Shown here piece after piece: positions 1 to 12,167 of a stretch of DNA of 45,146 bases (its first letter is position 1; every line of letters starts with the position of its first letter). This stretch comes from Candolleomyces eurysporus (Eukaryota; Basidiomycota; Agaricomycetes; Agaricales; Psathyrellaceae): contig JANBPK010001253.1 in assembly GCA_027579435.1 (NCBI GenBank), positions 1-45,146 of the forward strand, given 5' to 3'. Position numbers and translations under genes: made by a program. The notes beneath the pieces were generated by a model. That model did not search any database, was not told the origin of the DNA, and worked only from the letters and a program-made list of their open reading frames with translations.

Positions 1-431
1 TTGCTGTGAGTAATCCCTACCTTTACACTGTAGGTCGGGTTGGCTGACCGTAATGTTGGGATTAGTACTACCATCATCACTTGCGTCTGCACGTTCCTTG
101 ACTCGTACAAGGGCAAGATCTACTTCACCCCAAGTTTCCCGTGAGTACCTACCTTCGTTTATGGGCGCCAATCACTGACGGTTGTTCGACCTTTCATAGC
201 TGGTTCGTGGCGGTATACTCCCTTGCTGGAACCCACATGATCCTCAACCTTCGCCGACTCGGAAACCCGAATGCCAAGCGCACGCAAGTCTTCAACGCTC
301 AAAGTCACTCGGGTGGATACGAGTCTACGAATTTGAAGTCGATGGCCTTTGGAAAAGCCAGTCAGGTACACTCAATCGAGACGTATGATATGCCGTCGCG
401 GTATCACTCTCACGACCGTACGTTGGTTTAA
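1..431 (+). CDS. 3' end of a multi-pass membrane protein (partial)
   Basis: Only the last three exon pieces are in the window: 1-5, 66-140 and 200-431. The introns are 6-65 and 141-199, both with GTGAGT donors and TAG acceptors, and phases agree across both. The joined reading gives a hydrophobic stretch (LLTTIITCVCTFL), a short loop, a second hydrophobic segment (FVAVYSLAGTHMILNLRR) and then a hydrophilic Ser/His-rich tail ending at the stop 429-431. A last transmembrane helix running into a basic 'LNLRR' and a cytoplasmic tail is common in the large families of uncharacterised seven-helix proteins of mushrooms (DUF6533/DUF6534-like). That family assignment is inference, because the diagnostic N-terminal helices lie outside the window. 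The partial coding state and the exon structure are well supported; the function is unknown. Confidence 0.5.
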
Positions 432-1355
432 TGATGAGCGCTGTCTGTCAGGGGTGCGGGGTTATTTGGATAAGCTTGGGGACGCTTCAAACCAAAGGGC
501 AATTTTCTCGTTTTTTCCTCTTCTTGAAAACAATCCGTTCTTTTTAACTTATTTAAGTAGTTTTTCTGTATTCACCGTGTATGTAGATTGTAAAATTACC
601 AGGCAATCGGGCTCCAAGCTGTGTTATCTATTGAGCAGTGAACGAGCTCGATAGGAACGAGTTTGGCACTAGGTCCGCTGGACGTCTTTCAGGTCCATGG
701 ACTCTCGTATAGACTTCCTTTTCGAGAACAAAGGGGCGGCCGCTTGTTCCGGGGCTTAAGCGGGCAGTCTCTGCCGAGGGAGCAGTCCAGCACGAGGCGA
801 GGACTTGCCTCGAGGCATCTGTAAATGTCAGTTTAATGAGGTGGCTAATGAGACTGGATAATTTGACATGGATAGAGCCTTGAACCTCCCAAATGAACGA
901 TTTGTCGAGACTGGACTCAGGTAAACTTGGTGAAATGAAGCGTGGAAGGTTGAACCCTAACCTAACTGGAGGAGAGGGTGAGAAATCCAGGAACGGTCGC
1001 CGCTGGCTTTGTCCAGCGGTCTCTCTACCTTCTCTTCTTCTCCGTTTCTCCCCCCCCTTATTCTACCCTTCAAAACCTCATTTGTATTGCCAACTTCACG
1101 CTAACCTCCTTTACGAGTGTCTACGACAAGTGCAGCCAGTGCACGCGGCGTTCAGGCCAAGTCAAGAAAGTTCAAGACAGTACCAGCACGACACGACACG
1201 TTCAGGCGACTGACTACAGGAATTGCCTCTTTATTACCCTCAAAAGACCCATACGAATCAAGGATTGCAAAAAACAGGATCCACGTCACGTCTTCATGAA
1301 CACGTCGGTCTGGTTTTGCTAGAGAAGATAGCACGACGACGACAGCGACGCACCG
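432..1355. other. Intergenic, putative promoter of the byr4-like gene
   Basis: No convincing gene is seen. The open frames here have no splice-consistent partners and no recognisable domains. The stretch 1020-1066 is strongly CT-rich on the + strand, ending in a run of C. Such pyrimidine tracts are frequent just upstream of transcription starts of constitutive fungal genes. Here it lies about 300 bp before the ATG at 1356. Confidence 0.4.
1020..1066 (+). promoter_or_regulatory. CT-rich tract upstream of byr4-like gene
   Basis: An almost uninterrupted pyrimidine stretch (CTCTCT, TTCTCTTCTTCTCC, then C8) upstream of a housekeeping-type gene. Fungal core promoters often carry such tracts. No experimental start site can be inferred. 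Confidence 0.3.
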
Positions 1356-4300
1356 ATGGCAGCAGTTGCTCTTGCTAGCAATGCATTTGGTGAGTGTTCA
1401 CAGAAATACGCGAAAGAACCGCTCAGAACTAAACGAGACACATGTAGAGCCATCGGAGAACTGGGATGACGATTTCGAATTCAATCCAACTGCACCCTCA
1501 CCTCCACCTTCGGCAGGGCCTAGTTCACCTGTACGACGCGCCAAACCACGCCATGCACCACCACCACTATTAGGGGAGGGGCTAGCAATGATGAGCCCGG
1601 GGACACGAATATCCATTGCAAGCTCAGAGTTTACGATGGAGGACTGGGACGCAGAAAGCCACCTCGACGGAGGCCCACCGCCTCGCACTGAGGACATACA
1701 ACTAGGAAACACAGCGACACCCACACGACGATCACCGTCGTCATCACCTCAGCACCACCAGCAGACGATCCCCATGCCCATTTCGATGGCACTCGCGGCC
1801 TGGAGCGAGGATCCTCAGCCCAAGACGCCTGTCAAGGGTGGGTTCCCATTGTCACCGCCGCCCACAGAGGAAGGCGCGTCACCACAACGAGCTGAGAACT
1901 GGGACGACGATTTCGAGGATTCCCCAGGACGCAAACCGACCCGGTCACCAAAGGCAGTGGGCAAATCCAAACTGAAAGACGATGAAGACGATGGAGGCGA
2001 GAGTTGGGACGAGGAGTTCGCTGCGGAAGAGGCCAGGTTGGGTATGGGTCCACCACCCCCTGCGTCACGACGAACTCCGCGCAAACGATCGTCCTTTTCG
2101 AGTGAGGAGGAGCCGTGGAAGAAACCGAAACGGTACTCGATGTCTGAGGACGGGGATTTCTATGACTCGGACGAAGATGGCGAATTCGGGTTCAAGGAAG
2201 ACGAAGAAGAGGACAGAACGGTGACTGCGCGTTCGAGGAAGAGTTTACAACAGCCATCTCCACCTCCCCCTGTTCCACGATTACCCACATTTCTGGCCCC
2301 TGCACCATCTTCATCTTCACCACGTCCTTTCCCTCGTTCACCCACCTCCTCTGTGTTTAGCGTACCTACCACCCTTGCCGAAACGCGATCCTATACCTCC
2401 ACAACCCATCTGAAGCCCAGCATCTCACGAGGCTCATCCGCAGGTTTGAGCCATCTTCCACCTTCCCCACCCATCCACAAAGATCGCGAGCGCAGACGAC
2501 TGAGGAAGAAGAGTCGACCCGTTCCTTCCACCGGGGTCTACGAGCTGGCTACGTACCCGAGGAAAAGCGGCGATCAAATATACCCCTACTCATTCAGCGA
2601 TGGCGAGCTCGAAGACATCCGAGAACGAGAACGCGAAAAGGACGCCGAAGATGGCGTTGGAGAGAGGATCCTACCGAGGATGAGAACGCCTTCTNCCCCC
2701 TCCACCACTCCCCACATCACCTGAAGCGGCTGAAGGGCAACCACTCGCTGTACCAGCGACCCCCTCTGGTCGCGGCCCTGGGGCGCTGTTGAGCCGGATT
2801 GGAAGCGTTACCTCGAAGTGGGGCGCGGGTAGGAGGAGACGGCGAGGGTCTAGTATGACCCCAAGCGAAGTTGCATCTGGTCGAGATGGTATGTATATTT
2901 CAGTTTTCTTTCTCGATATACATCTTACTCATTTACATTTATTCCAGACGCTCAACTAACACCCCGCCCACAATCATCCATGTCATCCCTCCACCCTGCC
3001 AGTAGCACCCACACCACACCCCCTGTACCCTTACCTTCGACATCATCATCGGCCGGCAATTGGTTTTTTCGCAGCTCAAGTGGACAGTCTTCTGCATCTG
3101 CCTCTAGTTCCAATGTCCTGGGTGGGCGGAAGTCGTTGGGGACAACGGCAACAAAGATCAATCCCAACACCAAGAACCTCAACGGGAGTGTAACGGACCT
3201 CAACAACGAGTACGAGTACGACAACAGTCATACACCCGTCGCTACACCCTCCAAGCTGGTCAAAAGGAAGAGCTTGGGATTCGTACAGCTACGTCGGTAC
3301 GCTGAGCGGTCCAAGAGGGACGAGGAGAGGGAGAAAGGCGAGGAGAGTAGTACCAACGATGAGCGGGAGCGAGTCAGGAGAGATGGGATTTTGGCCGATT
3401 CGAATGGCAGGAGGCCCATGTCGATGGTGAATGGTGGCGGGGTGAAGACGAAGGTCCAGCCGAGGCACGCATCGTATACCTACAAAGAAGGGAGAGATAG
3501 GAAGAGATCGTATACCGCCACATCTNCCCCCCGCTGAAGCGCGAGACCCGTTCGTGGTGCAACAGCAACAGGCAACGACTGGCGATACCGACCGTGAAGA
3601 CCATCGGCAGCTCCAACTTCCCCTATCCCAAGATAGCAAAGAGGGCAAGGAGACTACGCCGTCGAAATCCGAGTTGGGACTGAGGGGTCTCATGGGCAAC
3701 GTGAGGAGGCTTAGCATCGTTGGGAAACATAAACGGACCAAGTCGAGTTCGGCTGCCGGGTTGAATGGGACACCGCCGGCTATTGCGAATGTGATTGCTG
3801 CTTCAAACTTATCGTCCAGTTCGACCCCTGGGAGACCACTGACCCCGTCGACGAGCGTGCCGCATCTACAGCAAGCGTACCAGCACCGGCAGCAGTATGT
3901 GACGCCATCGAAATCTCGTCCATCGTCGAGACCGAGTGGGGAGTATTCGGCCAGGAGGAGTGGGAGTGTGAAGGATCGGGGTAGGAATAGAGCGAACGTT
4001 GACGATGATGGTGGTGCGGATGGAGGTGAAACCGTGAAACTGGGACCTGGGTTGGGGAGAGGGGCTGAACCGACTGTACCGAAGACGCCGACGACTACTT
4101 CGCGGTGTGAAAAGACACCGGAGCCTTCACCGTTTGCGCTCCTTCCACCTATCGAGCTGCAGCCGCCTTCTCCGCCACGGAATGGGAAGGAGGCAGAACA
4201 CCTTCAGGGCGAAAATGTTGTGTCGATGGGTGGGGTGCTGTCCAGCGCCTCTGCGGCCGATCCTACAATGGCTCCTGCTGCCAGTCCTCGATCCCCCGGC

Positions 4301-7205
4301 AAGTTGAGCCCGAGGTCACCACATTCGCCTGGGCAGAGTGCATCATTGGGGAGGGCATCACCTCTTACGGCTCCTAGCTCCAGCTCGAATTCCAACTCGA
4401 ACACCATGTCGAATACGAGCACTGTCAAGGATCTTGGATCGGTGATCAGAAGGAACTCGTTGGGCGATTTGAAGATTCCTGCGAGGATTAGCCAGGCTCA
4501 GGTCAGCTTAAGGAGGGATTTGGGTATGGTGAGAGACTTTGCGGCGCATGTCGAGAGTGAGTCTCCCCTTTTCTACAATCCATCTATATTTCTTTGATTG
4601 ACGTCTACCTTTTATGTTCGTAGGCTTGAAGACGCTACAGGACACCTACAACGAACTGAGTGGAGAGATCCATGCCCTACTCGATAAGCATCATCAATCT
4701 CAGGCACGTCAAGCCGCTGCTGCACAATCCCAACAAGAGCAACCAAGTCAGAGCAGAGCTACCTCGCCGCTGGGGTTCTTTAACCTCGCCAACCTATCAC
4801 GGACCCACTTGGGGCTGAAGGGGAGGAAGAGGAGTAGTACGATTACGGAAGGGTATCCCCAGGCAGCTGCGTCATCCGCGTCGACCTTGGATGTCAGTGC
4901 TCGAAGTCCGACCTCCACAACCACAGCAACGGCGTCCCATGCAGCGTACAAGGAGCTTGCGACCGCGCTCTATACGATCAACTCAAAGTACAGGGTCTCG
5001 TTGGAGTGCGCTGAGCTATTGATCGAGTTGGGTGGAGGATCGTCATCGAGTGCGAATACTGGGAACGATAATGTCAACACCACCAGCACTGCGAACCTAG
5101 CTACTACCCATGTCGTTCAACGGAGCGGGAGCGGGACCTCAACTTCGAGTGCGAGAAGCAAGGGGACGCGGGAGAGAGCAATCACGTTGGCAGGAGACGA
5201 TCGTCCAGCTACACCTGTGTCTTCAAGACCCGGTTCAAGAGTTGGGTCGTATTCCTCCGCCTATGCTCCGATGGGCCCTGCGCATTCAAGTCCGGCTGTC
5301 CCTAGCACGGTCACCAGTCCGCCCATGGCAAGCCCTTCGAGTTGGAGAGCGTCGACGGGGAGGCATGATTTGAGCCAGAGGCAGTTGGCGCTGTTGAGGG
5401 ATATGTTGAACAATCCGGACCACCCTGCAGCAGCAGCAGCAGCCGCTGCTTTCACGTCGCCCTTGTCCTTCACTAGCAGCGGTGCGCCCCGTTCCAACCC
5501 TCTAAGCCAAGCCGGGTCGAGGCAGTCCATCGCCGAGGAACCCGATATGCCCTTTTCGAGTCCTAGCCCCAATAGAGAGTGGACGTGGGGGAACGATGCG
5601 ATGAACAGCACAGTCACGCTGCCTGCGTCGGACGATGAGAGCGGTGCGACGACGGATCGGACGGGGAATGCTCACGGTGGCCAGGGCGGNGGAGAGAAGC
5701 AGAAGAAGAAGAAGCTGATGACTATGAGTGGGTTCAGGGATATGCTGAGGGCGCTGAGGAGGGGTGTGCAGTTGCAAGAGAGTCAGCAGCAGCAGCAGCT
5801 CCGTGTAGAAGGAGAAATCGAGCAATCACAAGCATCACCGGCACATGGACAACAGGCCTTGCTAGCACGGACAAAGGTCGCTGCTGCCGCTGCTTCCACT
5901 ACGAGTCTGAGTGCCGGGAGTTCGTTCGATGGGCATAGCACGCACAGTCACGGTCTTCAGCAACAGCGACAGCAGCCATTGGCACCGCGTAGGCTCATTC
6001 AGAAGAAGAGGCCGAAGAGCAGCTCGGGAGCTGGGGAAGCGGANTCGCGATCTAGCAGTACGACGCCCTATTCTAAGCCCTCTTCCGGTGCACCACCTCC
6101 TTCGTCTTTCCAAATGCCTNTACCGCCGAAATCNCCCAGGAGACCTTCGCTGGCNTCGATTTTCAGAATTGGATCGGGGAGCAGTTCGAAGAAGGGGGTT
6201 CCAGTTCCCGGGAGCGCGACGGATTCAAATGCTAGCACTCATCCCTATGGTGCTGACAGCGGTAGTTCCTGTGCAGAAGACAATGGGCCCGGAGGAGTGG
6301 ACGACGGGGAGCGTGAAGAGGAGGATTGGGATCAGATTGACTCGGCTTCTGATTTGGATGGTGTCGATGGCAAGGCGTTTGGCACTGCGGTGGATACTGG
6401 AGCTACGATACGTGGAGCGTCGGCNGGTGGTAGGAAAGGCGGGAAGAGGAAGATGNTGNTGGCTATAGGTGTGGGTGCTGGAAATGGCAGNGGTAGCGGA
6501 AGCGGAAGTGGAAATGAGAAGCGAAGTCCCTATTTGCAGCAGGATCCTTATGCGTTCAGGTCGGCTTCTGGGCTCGGGAGGAGAACCGCCAGCGGGAGCC
6601 GTGTTCGGAGTGCCAGCTCGACTAGTGTCAATGCGAGCCAGACTTCTCTAGTTGGATCGATGAAAGGGACTCCCCCGACTACTCATCCAGTCCCAACCTC
6701 TCCTCCTACNTCAGCCTCGTCAGNTCCNATTGCAAGTCCCAATACTGCAGGATCGGTTAGGCAGCCCAAGTTGTCGGATGTGCAGGAGAACGTGGGAGAG
6801 TCGGAATGGCCCCTGAGGACGACTTCTCTGTCAAGGCAGACAGGTTCAGCAGCTCTTCCTAATGGCATCACTAGTCGNTCAGTGTCCGCCAGCAAGAGTA
6901 TTGCCTCGAGCATGATGGGGAAGAACAAGACGGGAAGTGTGAGGAGCATGCCGCCTCAACCATTCTCTCCGTCCTCGATTTCGTCAAACACAACCTTCTC
7001 GCACGCAGGTGGAAATGGAAGCAGCTACCCAGANATCAAGCTGATATTTACACCTGAGAATATTCGTCCACTTTTGGAGAANGCTAGGGAGGTGCAGGCC
7101 AGGTTGAAAGACTGTGTGGAGGAGATGAGGGCCTTGCTCAACAAGGAAGGTGCTACACTTGGCCAGGTGATCGCGGTGGGAGAGAGTGGCGTCGTCATTC
7201 GGTGA
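1356..7205 (+). CDS. byr4: Byr4/Bfa1-like regulator of septation (mitotic exit/SIN pathway)
   Basis: Exons 1356-1389, 1448-2888, 2948-4556 and 4624-7205 (about 1,887 aa). The first intron has a CTAAAC branch site. Byr4 (fission yeast) and Bfa1 (budding yeast) are spindle-pole-body proteins that with Cdc16/Bub2 form the GTPase-activating complex for Spg1/Tem1, restraining septation. Seen here: repeated Trp-Asp acidic boxes (ENWDDDFE near the start and again after about 140 residues, then ESWDEEF), a LLSRIGSVTSKWG segment in exon 2, and in exon 3/4 the conserved block SLRRDLGMVRDFAAHVESLKTL followed by TYNEL. These match the Byr4 family. The rest is long low-complexity Ser/Pro/Gln sequence. Exon 4 ends in a helical C-terminus (REVQARLKDCVEEMRALLN). 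The protein is far longer than yeast Byr4 (about 665 aa). Ns at 2695 and 3526 break the frame; deleting each restores it (for example TCT CCC CCT CCA and TCT CCC CCC GCT). The start MAAVALASNAF is chosen because it splices in phase to the first WDDDFE box. Confidence 0.85.
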
Positions 7206-7935
7206 AAATTGCTTTTGGTCTGCTTTTCTTTTTCCTTTTTTTGGACATTCTACTTTTTCCTATTTCCCAAGCTATCTTATGGACACCCTATTTCATATAG
7301 GAACGGAAGGGATACTAACCGGAGACGGACATCCATATNACGCCCTACTATCCCCGTTCTTTTCCCTCTCTCTTTTTGATTAACATTGCGTTTCCAACTC
7401 TTGCGCAACCCACCCGTACCTGTACTCATATTTCTTGTGTCGTTTTGTGTCCGTCTGTTTTGCTCTGCTACATTGCTTTCGTTGCTCGTCCATATCGTTT
7501 GTCGCAATCATCACCGTACAGTAGTATCATTATACCACAAGTACACATCCTTTGTCATCTCTACAAGTTGCTNTTTTGCCTTCGTCCACCGTAAATTATC
7601 CGAATNTATTTNACTTCTCGAATTCATTCACCCAAAGCTTCCGTTTCATGATCACGGCATCGGTGTGCTCACCGAATCCGGCCAACCGGTTTTTGCCCCG
7701 AACTTCGTCTGGTCCTGTCATCATTCCTCGTCATGCTCACTTAGGTATGATGAATAAGAAGATTTGTACCGAAACCTACCGGANACACATGGCTTTGTAA
7801 AGTTGAGATGGTGCATCCGTGGTGAGTGACTAAGTGCATAGTTTCTGGTCCTGACATACATAAGCTAGACTCTCAAGCCGGGTCGGATACCATGACGGTA
7901 TCAGGTATCAGGCTATCCTACCCTTTGTCCTACCG
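7206..7935. other. Intergenic: 3' flank of byr4 and 5' flank of F-box gene
   Basis: T-rich 3' untranslated-like sequence directly after the byr4 stop, then unstructured sequence with a few Ns. No gene, RNA or repeat was recognised. Confidence 0.4.
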
Positions 7936-9295
7936 ATGTCAGGTAACATGTATTCCGCGTTTCCCAAACTTTACAGCTGCTAAAACCGTTCAGTAGGACT
8001 ACCAGCCGAAATCAGAGAGCTAATATGCTCATTATGCGATCGAAGGCAACTAATATCGCTATGCATGGTCAGTCGTCTTTGGGGCGAGCAAGCGGAGAAC
8101 GAGCTCTATAGGTGCATCTCCCTCTGTCACCCTTCCGAGACGACCTTCCTTGGCTGCATGCGGACGCTCGCAAAACCCGGCAAGGGTAGTTTAGTCCGCT
8201 TCCTCGCCGTTGAATGGAACGAGGTCAACGACAGCGCTGATCATCGATTCGGAACGCATCCGGGATGGATTGCAACCCTTTGTACCGCGCTCCGAGGGAC
8301 TGTGGCCCTTCAAATCTTGTCATTTTACGTTGGCTCTCAGGTCATCCAATACTACGTCAAGCTCATAGAAGCTATCCTCCAGTCGGTGCTTTCAGATAAC
8401 TTATAACGGCTTCTTGTTTCTGACTCTCACTCCATGGCCAGACGGCGGTACTTCTCTCTGAACAGTCTGTACATTAATCGAATCCACGACTACCCCACGC
8501 TCGTACGAAGTCAACCATGCCTGGAATCGCTCTGCCTATACGGCACAATGCCGCTCCTTGACTTGGGGCTCAGGCTGTCGACCTCTGAAGATCCCGTGAT
8601 ACGAGCTCCCTATAGACCATTCGTATTCGCTCTCCAACGGGTCCCCGAGGCCGAGAGAGCACGAGTAGGNTTGACCTTTTGTGGCAACACCGTTATCCCC
8701 CCGAATCTGTTGAAGGACCTGTGCTTTTANTTTAACAATATCTCTCAATCGGCGTGTGGCACCAGGGTNGCTCCCCAGCTCGACCACCGCGAAATTGACT
8801 GNGTCAGTTTCGCCATCCAAGACCTAGGCAAGGGAACCTTGNCCAGTTTACAAAAGCTGATGGTGGACGTTGGTACGGTGTTTCCCAACATCTCCACGGT
8901 TACTTTATTGGTGAGGTCATGCCCGTCGGAAGTTGTGAGTATCGCCTCGATGTCCTCTTATCACCGTTTACGCTCACACTCCTACGTCTTTCTTCGTCCT
9001 TTCGATTCAAAAGATGCGACAGGAGCCCCTGGCGTTAGAGGATCTTGTACTCCGCTTCCCCAAGGTCCAAACGTTCACGATAATGACGTGTTTATTGAAG
9101 GAAGCATTTTCTTACCTCTTCGCGATGCCTCAGGACGACACATCGAAAATATTCGAACAACTGCTATCGCTCGCCGGCAAATGCAGGAGTTTCGGGTGCA
9201 GCGACTTGGAGGCAGTATCGTTCCTAGGGATGCGAGTGTATTGGGATTGNGGCNATGGGCTATGGAAAGCTGCTCAGGACATGATTGATATATGA
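7936..9295 (+). CDS. F-box-like protein, paralogue of the gene at 14015-15401
   Basis: Proposed exons: 7936-7942 (ATG TCA G), 7997-8381, 8442-8934, 9014-9295; about 388 aa. The tiny first exon is a choice based on phase. It gives MSGLPAEIRELICSLC, a normal F-box start, and an in-frame stop lies at 7981, so the ORF cannot extend upstream unspliced. Residues 3-45 are an F-box-like segment (LPAEIRELICSL ... LISLCMVSRLWGEQAENELYRCISL). F-box proteins recruit substrates to SCF ubiquitin ligases through Skp1. The remainder is a degenerate leucine-rich-like region with no named domain. The C-terminus (FLGMRVYWD ... GLWKAAQDMIDI) matches that of the minus-strand paralogue, and intron positions after the '...EAILQ/EEALK' helix and before the last exon are shared. 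Five Ns in exon 3 and two in exon 4 are in frame. The donor at 8382 (GTCGGT) is weak but is the one that keeps phase and matches the paralogue. Confidence 0.7.
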
Positions 9296-9624
9296 TTATG
9301 ACCCTGAATGAATAGATTTTTATTTGGTCCTTTACCCTGTGGAAAGCCAGGCTTCCATTCTTCCAAGAGATGAATNNGNCNNGANNGCNNNNTAAGCGAC
9401 CAANAGTTTCNCTAACGACAGACACTATCCCAACCATGCCGGGANACGAAGGCAACTATNACGAGNATTAAAATAAACTGCCAGATGACCAATGCNGAAT
9501 AAATAAACAAAGCGATTAATCGAGAATAAGCTATATGCGATAGTAGAGTACAGGATGTCTTGAATGNGCGGCTCCGATAGTCTCCATCCGTCCCATGCAA
9601 TCNAGCCAGTGGACGATGCATACA
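9296..9624. other. Short convergent intergenic with a cluster of Ns
   Basis: AT-rich 3' flanks of two convergent genes. Between about 9376 and 9392 there are about a dozen Ns, the worst base quality in the window. No gene is seen. Confidence 0.4.
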
Positions 9625-11843
9625 CTACAACCCCGCCCCTTCCCTCCGGTGCTTGGGAATCGGCTGATACTTGCCTCCACCAGCGGCAGCTCGACTCTTC
9701 ACCAACTTGGTCGAACGTTTCTCCGGACGCAGAGGAGCGATCGTACCGCTGCAGCCAGAGTCATTACTCTCGCCGTTGGGATAGGGCAACGGCCTATCAA
9801 TGTTAACAACCGAGGACGGCTTTCGCTTCCCCTTCCGATCCGTTAACCTCGCGAATAATGGCGTCTGGGTGGAGCTGGAGTCCATGTACGAAGGCTGAGG
9901 CCCAGCAGTGGCCGTCATGATGGTGGTGGTGGTGGATGTGGGTCCAGAACCAGGCACAGGCGTGAAGGTTAGTTGGTTCTCGAGTGGGGGGCTCATAATC
10001 CTCGGAGGACTCAGCGGAAGCATGGAGATCCGAGTATCCTTTAGACCCACATTAATCGTATGGTCAAAGGGGATGTTACTCGAATCAGCGGGTGGAAGCT
10101 TGTAGCTAAAATAGTCCCGAGTGGGTGGTGCAGGCTCGCCCTGCTGACCATAAAGAAGTGGAGAAGCGATAGGCGATTCTTGAATAATCTTGAAACCGGT
10201 TTCTTCTGACCAAGGCGTGCTAACAACGTCGACATGGTTTGCGGTGATGGCGGCAGTGGACGAGGTGTTTGAGCGCGATGATCTATCCGCTCGTCGTCGT
10301 TTTACATCATTGATCCAGACCTCCGAATCCCGTTGCCGAGTCGAAGGCCTCTTTGCTGTCGCCCGAAGCGAATCCATCCACCCCTTCTCCTTTTGAACGT
10401 TCTCAAGAATGCCTCGCTTAATGCTTCGATGGCGCAGAGTCTCCCACGGCTCCTGTCGTCGCCTCTCCTCATCCTTTTCATCGTCGCTTTCATACATGTC
10501 AAGCATGACGAGAGAAGTCGTATTGGAAAGGGTAGGGGAGAAGATCGTCTTGTAGCTCAACCGAGAACGCGTCTCTGGTCTTCTTTCTGGCTCCGGAGGT
10601 GCGAGCTCCGTATCCGCATGCTGGTATTCTTGCCGATCCGTAGCAAACTTCTCTGGTTCTGGCCTCTCGGGTTGGCGTCCTGGGTTGATGAACTCGTAGC
10701 GTGGACCGCCGACGACCTCGGGATCATCTTCATAAACCCTCGGTTTGCGCGTGACACAGCCCTGGATCAACCAGATGAGCGCGATGACGAGGATGACGCC
10801 AAACACAGCAATGACCGGGATGAGGTAGACGAATCGGAATTGAGGGACGTCGGCATCCATAACTGGGATGGGAGACGACTGACTGGATGATAGAGCTGAT
10901 GAGGAAGATGTCGCGGAAGACGAAGAGAAGATAGACGATGAGGGCGCGATGCTAGTGCTGAAGGAAGTAGAGGTATTCTGTACGGGTGCGGGTAGAGAGA
11001 CTGGTAGAGGTGAAACGGACAGTGCGTCCTGTCGAGCCNTGGAACGGAGAGGGGAGTATCATCATGGCTAGATAATTTCTTGGGCTGTGGGTACGATGAG
11101 GAAGCCGACTCTGCTCTCAACACAGAGAGCACTCAGGTCGTGCACTGGGGCGTCGAAGGTGAGGCCGGCGGCAATATACGTGGACCGACGAATGAGGTGG
11201 CTTGCTGGTGAATAAGAAGGACCTGAGACTCCTGACTTTTTCGTCTTCCTCCAGAACGTCGTTGGCCGGACTGTCAACCGTTAGGATCGTCATTGATGGT
11301 GAGTTAACTTCACTTACAAAGAGGTGGAGGGGGTCGGACGAGCTCTCCCACTCGTCCACCAGAAAATCCTGGTGATGACGAGCCCCTACGGGCTAGCGGC
11401 CGATAGAAAAGCGGTTCAGGGAGCTCCTGGCTCCTTGGAACTTCTTCTTGCTGGTGGTGCGGCGTCCTTCTCCCTGGAGGTGCGCTCTGGGATCGAGTTG
11501 GCCGGTGTCGTTGCTTGGGCGCTTTCCAGGTGTTCACTGGGGGTGAGAGCAACGAGTCGTCCAAATTTCTAGGAGACCGGGACCGTCTGGAACGACTGAG
11601 GCCCCCTTGACTGGTCTCTGGTTCTCCAGGAGGTTTCGAGCCCCCCTCCTCCTTTTCGGATTCCAGCGTCACCATGATCGGTGTGCTGAACCGCTTCTTG
11701 CTGAAGAGGCCAGTGGTAGGTGGGAGCAACGGGGTTGGAGAGACGAGAACGGTGAGGTCTGTCATCGTGAAGAACGCCGCCAACGTCGTCGACGACGACA
11801 ACAACGCCGCAAGCAATGCCCTGAATATGTTTGTCGCCGGCAA
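9625..11843 (-). CDS. Secreted-type single-pass membrane protein with Ser-rich stalk
   Basis: Minus-strand exons 11843-11318, 11270-11095 and 11028-9625 (about 701 aa). Intron 1 (47 nt, GTAAGT, CTAAC branch, CAG) and intron 2 (66 nt, GTACCC...CAG) both keep phase. The N-terminus MPATNIFRALLAALLSSSTTLAAFF looks like a signal peptide. It is followed by an ectodomain of about 235 residues without a known fold, a Ser/Thr-rich stalk (residues about 250-290), a transmembrane helix (about 301-324, YLIPVIAVFGVILVIALIWL) and a cytoplasmic tail of about 375 residues. The tail starts with the basic TRKPR stop-transfer motif and is rich in Ser, Arg and Pro. This is the layout of many uncharacterised type I surface proteins in Agaricomycetes, including wall-stress-sensor-like proteins, but no WSC domain is seen. 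Function unknown. The basic, Arg/Ser-rich middle of exon 1 (about residues 70-170) is unusual for an ectodomain and could contain an unrecognised intron. Confidence 0.6.
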
Positions 11844-12167
11844 ACTCCGATGTCGTCGGCACGAGAGCGGCAGGGCATTGCCGTGATTGCAGGTCTGGAC
11901 CCACGAATCGTCTTCCAGCGCTATTTCAGTCCTTTGCCCAATCCTGCGAACAGTTACAGCCTGAACGACGCATAGTGGAACGTGAAGCAGGCGTCTGACG
12001 CCATTGGAGCCGTAAGGTGTGGCTCATTAACTCTTCCTTCATGGGGAAACTGCTACCGCCGAACCCCCGCGGTCGAGAAATTCATGCTTCCCGCAGGTCG
12101 TCTCCCTTCCTCAGCGGAATCTTACTCCAGTCCATTAAATCCACAAATTATCCGGACATAATATAAA
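11844..12167. promoter_or_regulatory. Divergent promoter region between membrane protein (-) and F-box gene (+)
   Basis: 324 bp between two oppositely oriented start codons, so both promoters must overlap here unless 5' exons were missed. The sequence just before the + strand ATG (12158-12167) is AT-rich. No specific factor site was recognised. Confidence 0.4.

Noticed and set aside
953..966. CCCTAACCTAA as telomere-like repeat
   Set aside because: Only about one and a half units and not in an array; chance occurrence.
1398..2372. Long minus-strand and alternative-frame readings inside the byr4 region
   Set aside because: They are shadows of a compositionally biased coding exon; only the plus frame has the WDDDFE boxes and phase-consistent introns.
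12158..12167. AT-rich ATAATATAAA as a TATA box for the F-box gene
   Set aside because: It abuts the start codon, too close for a TATA box upstream of a 5' leader.
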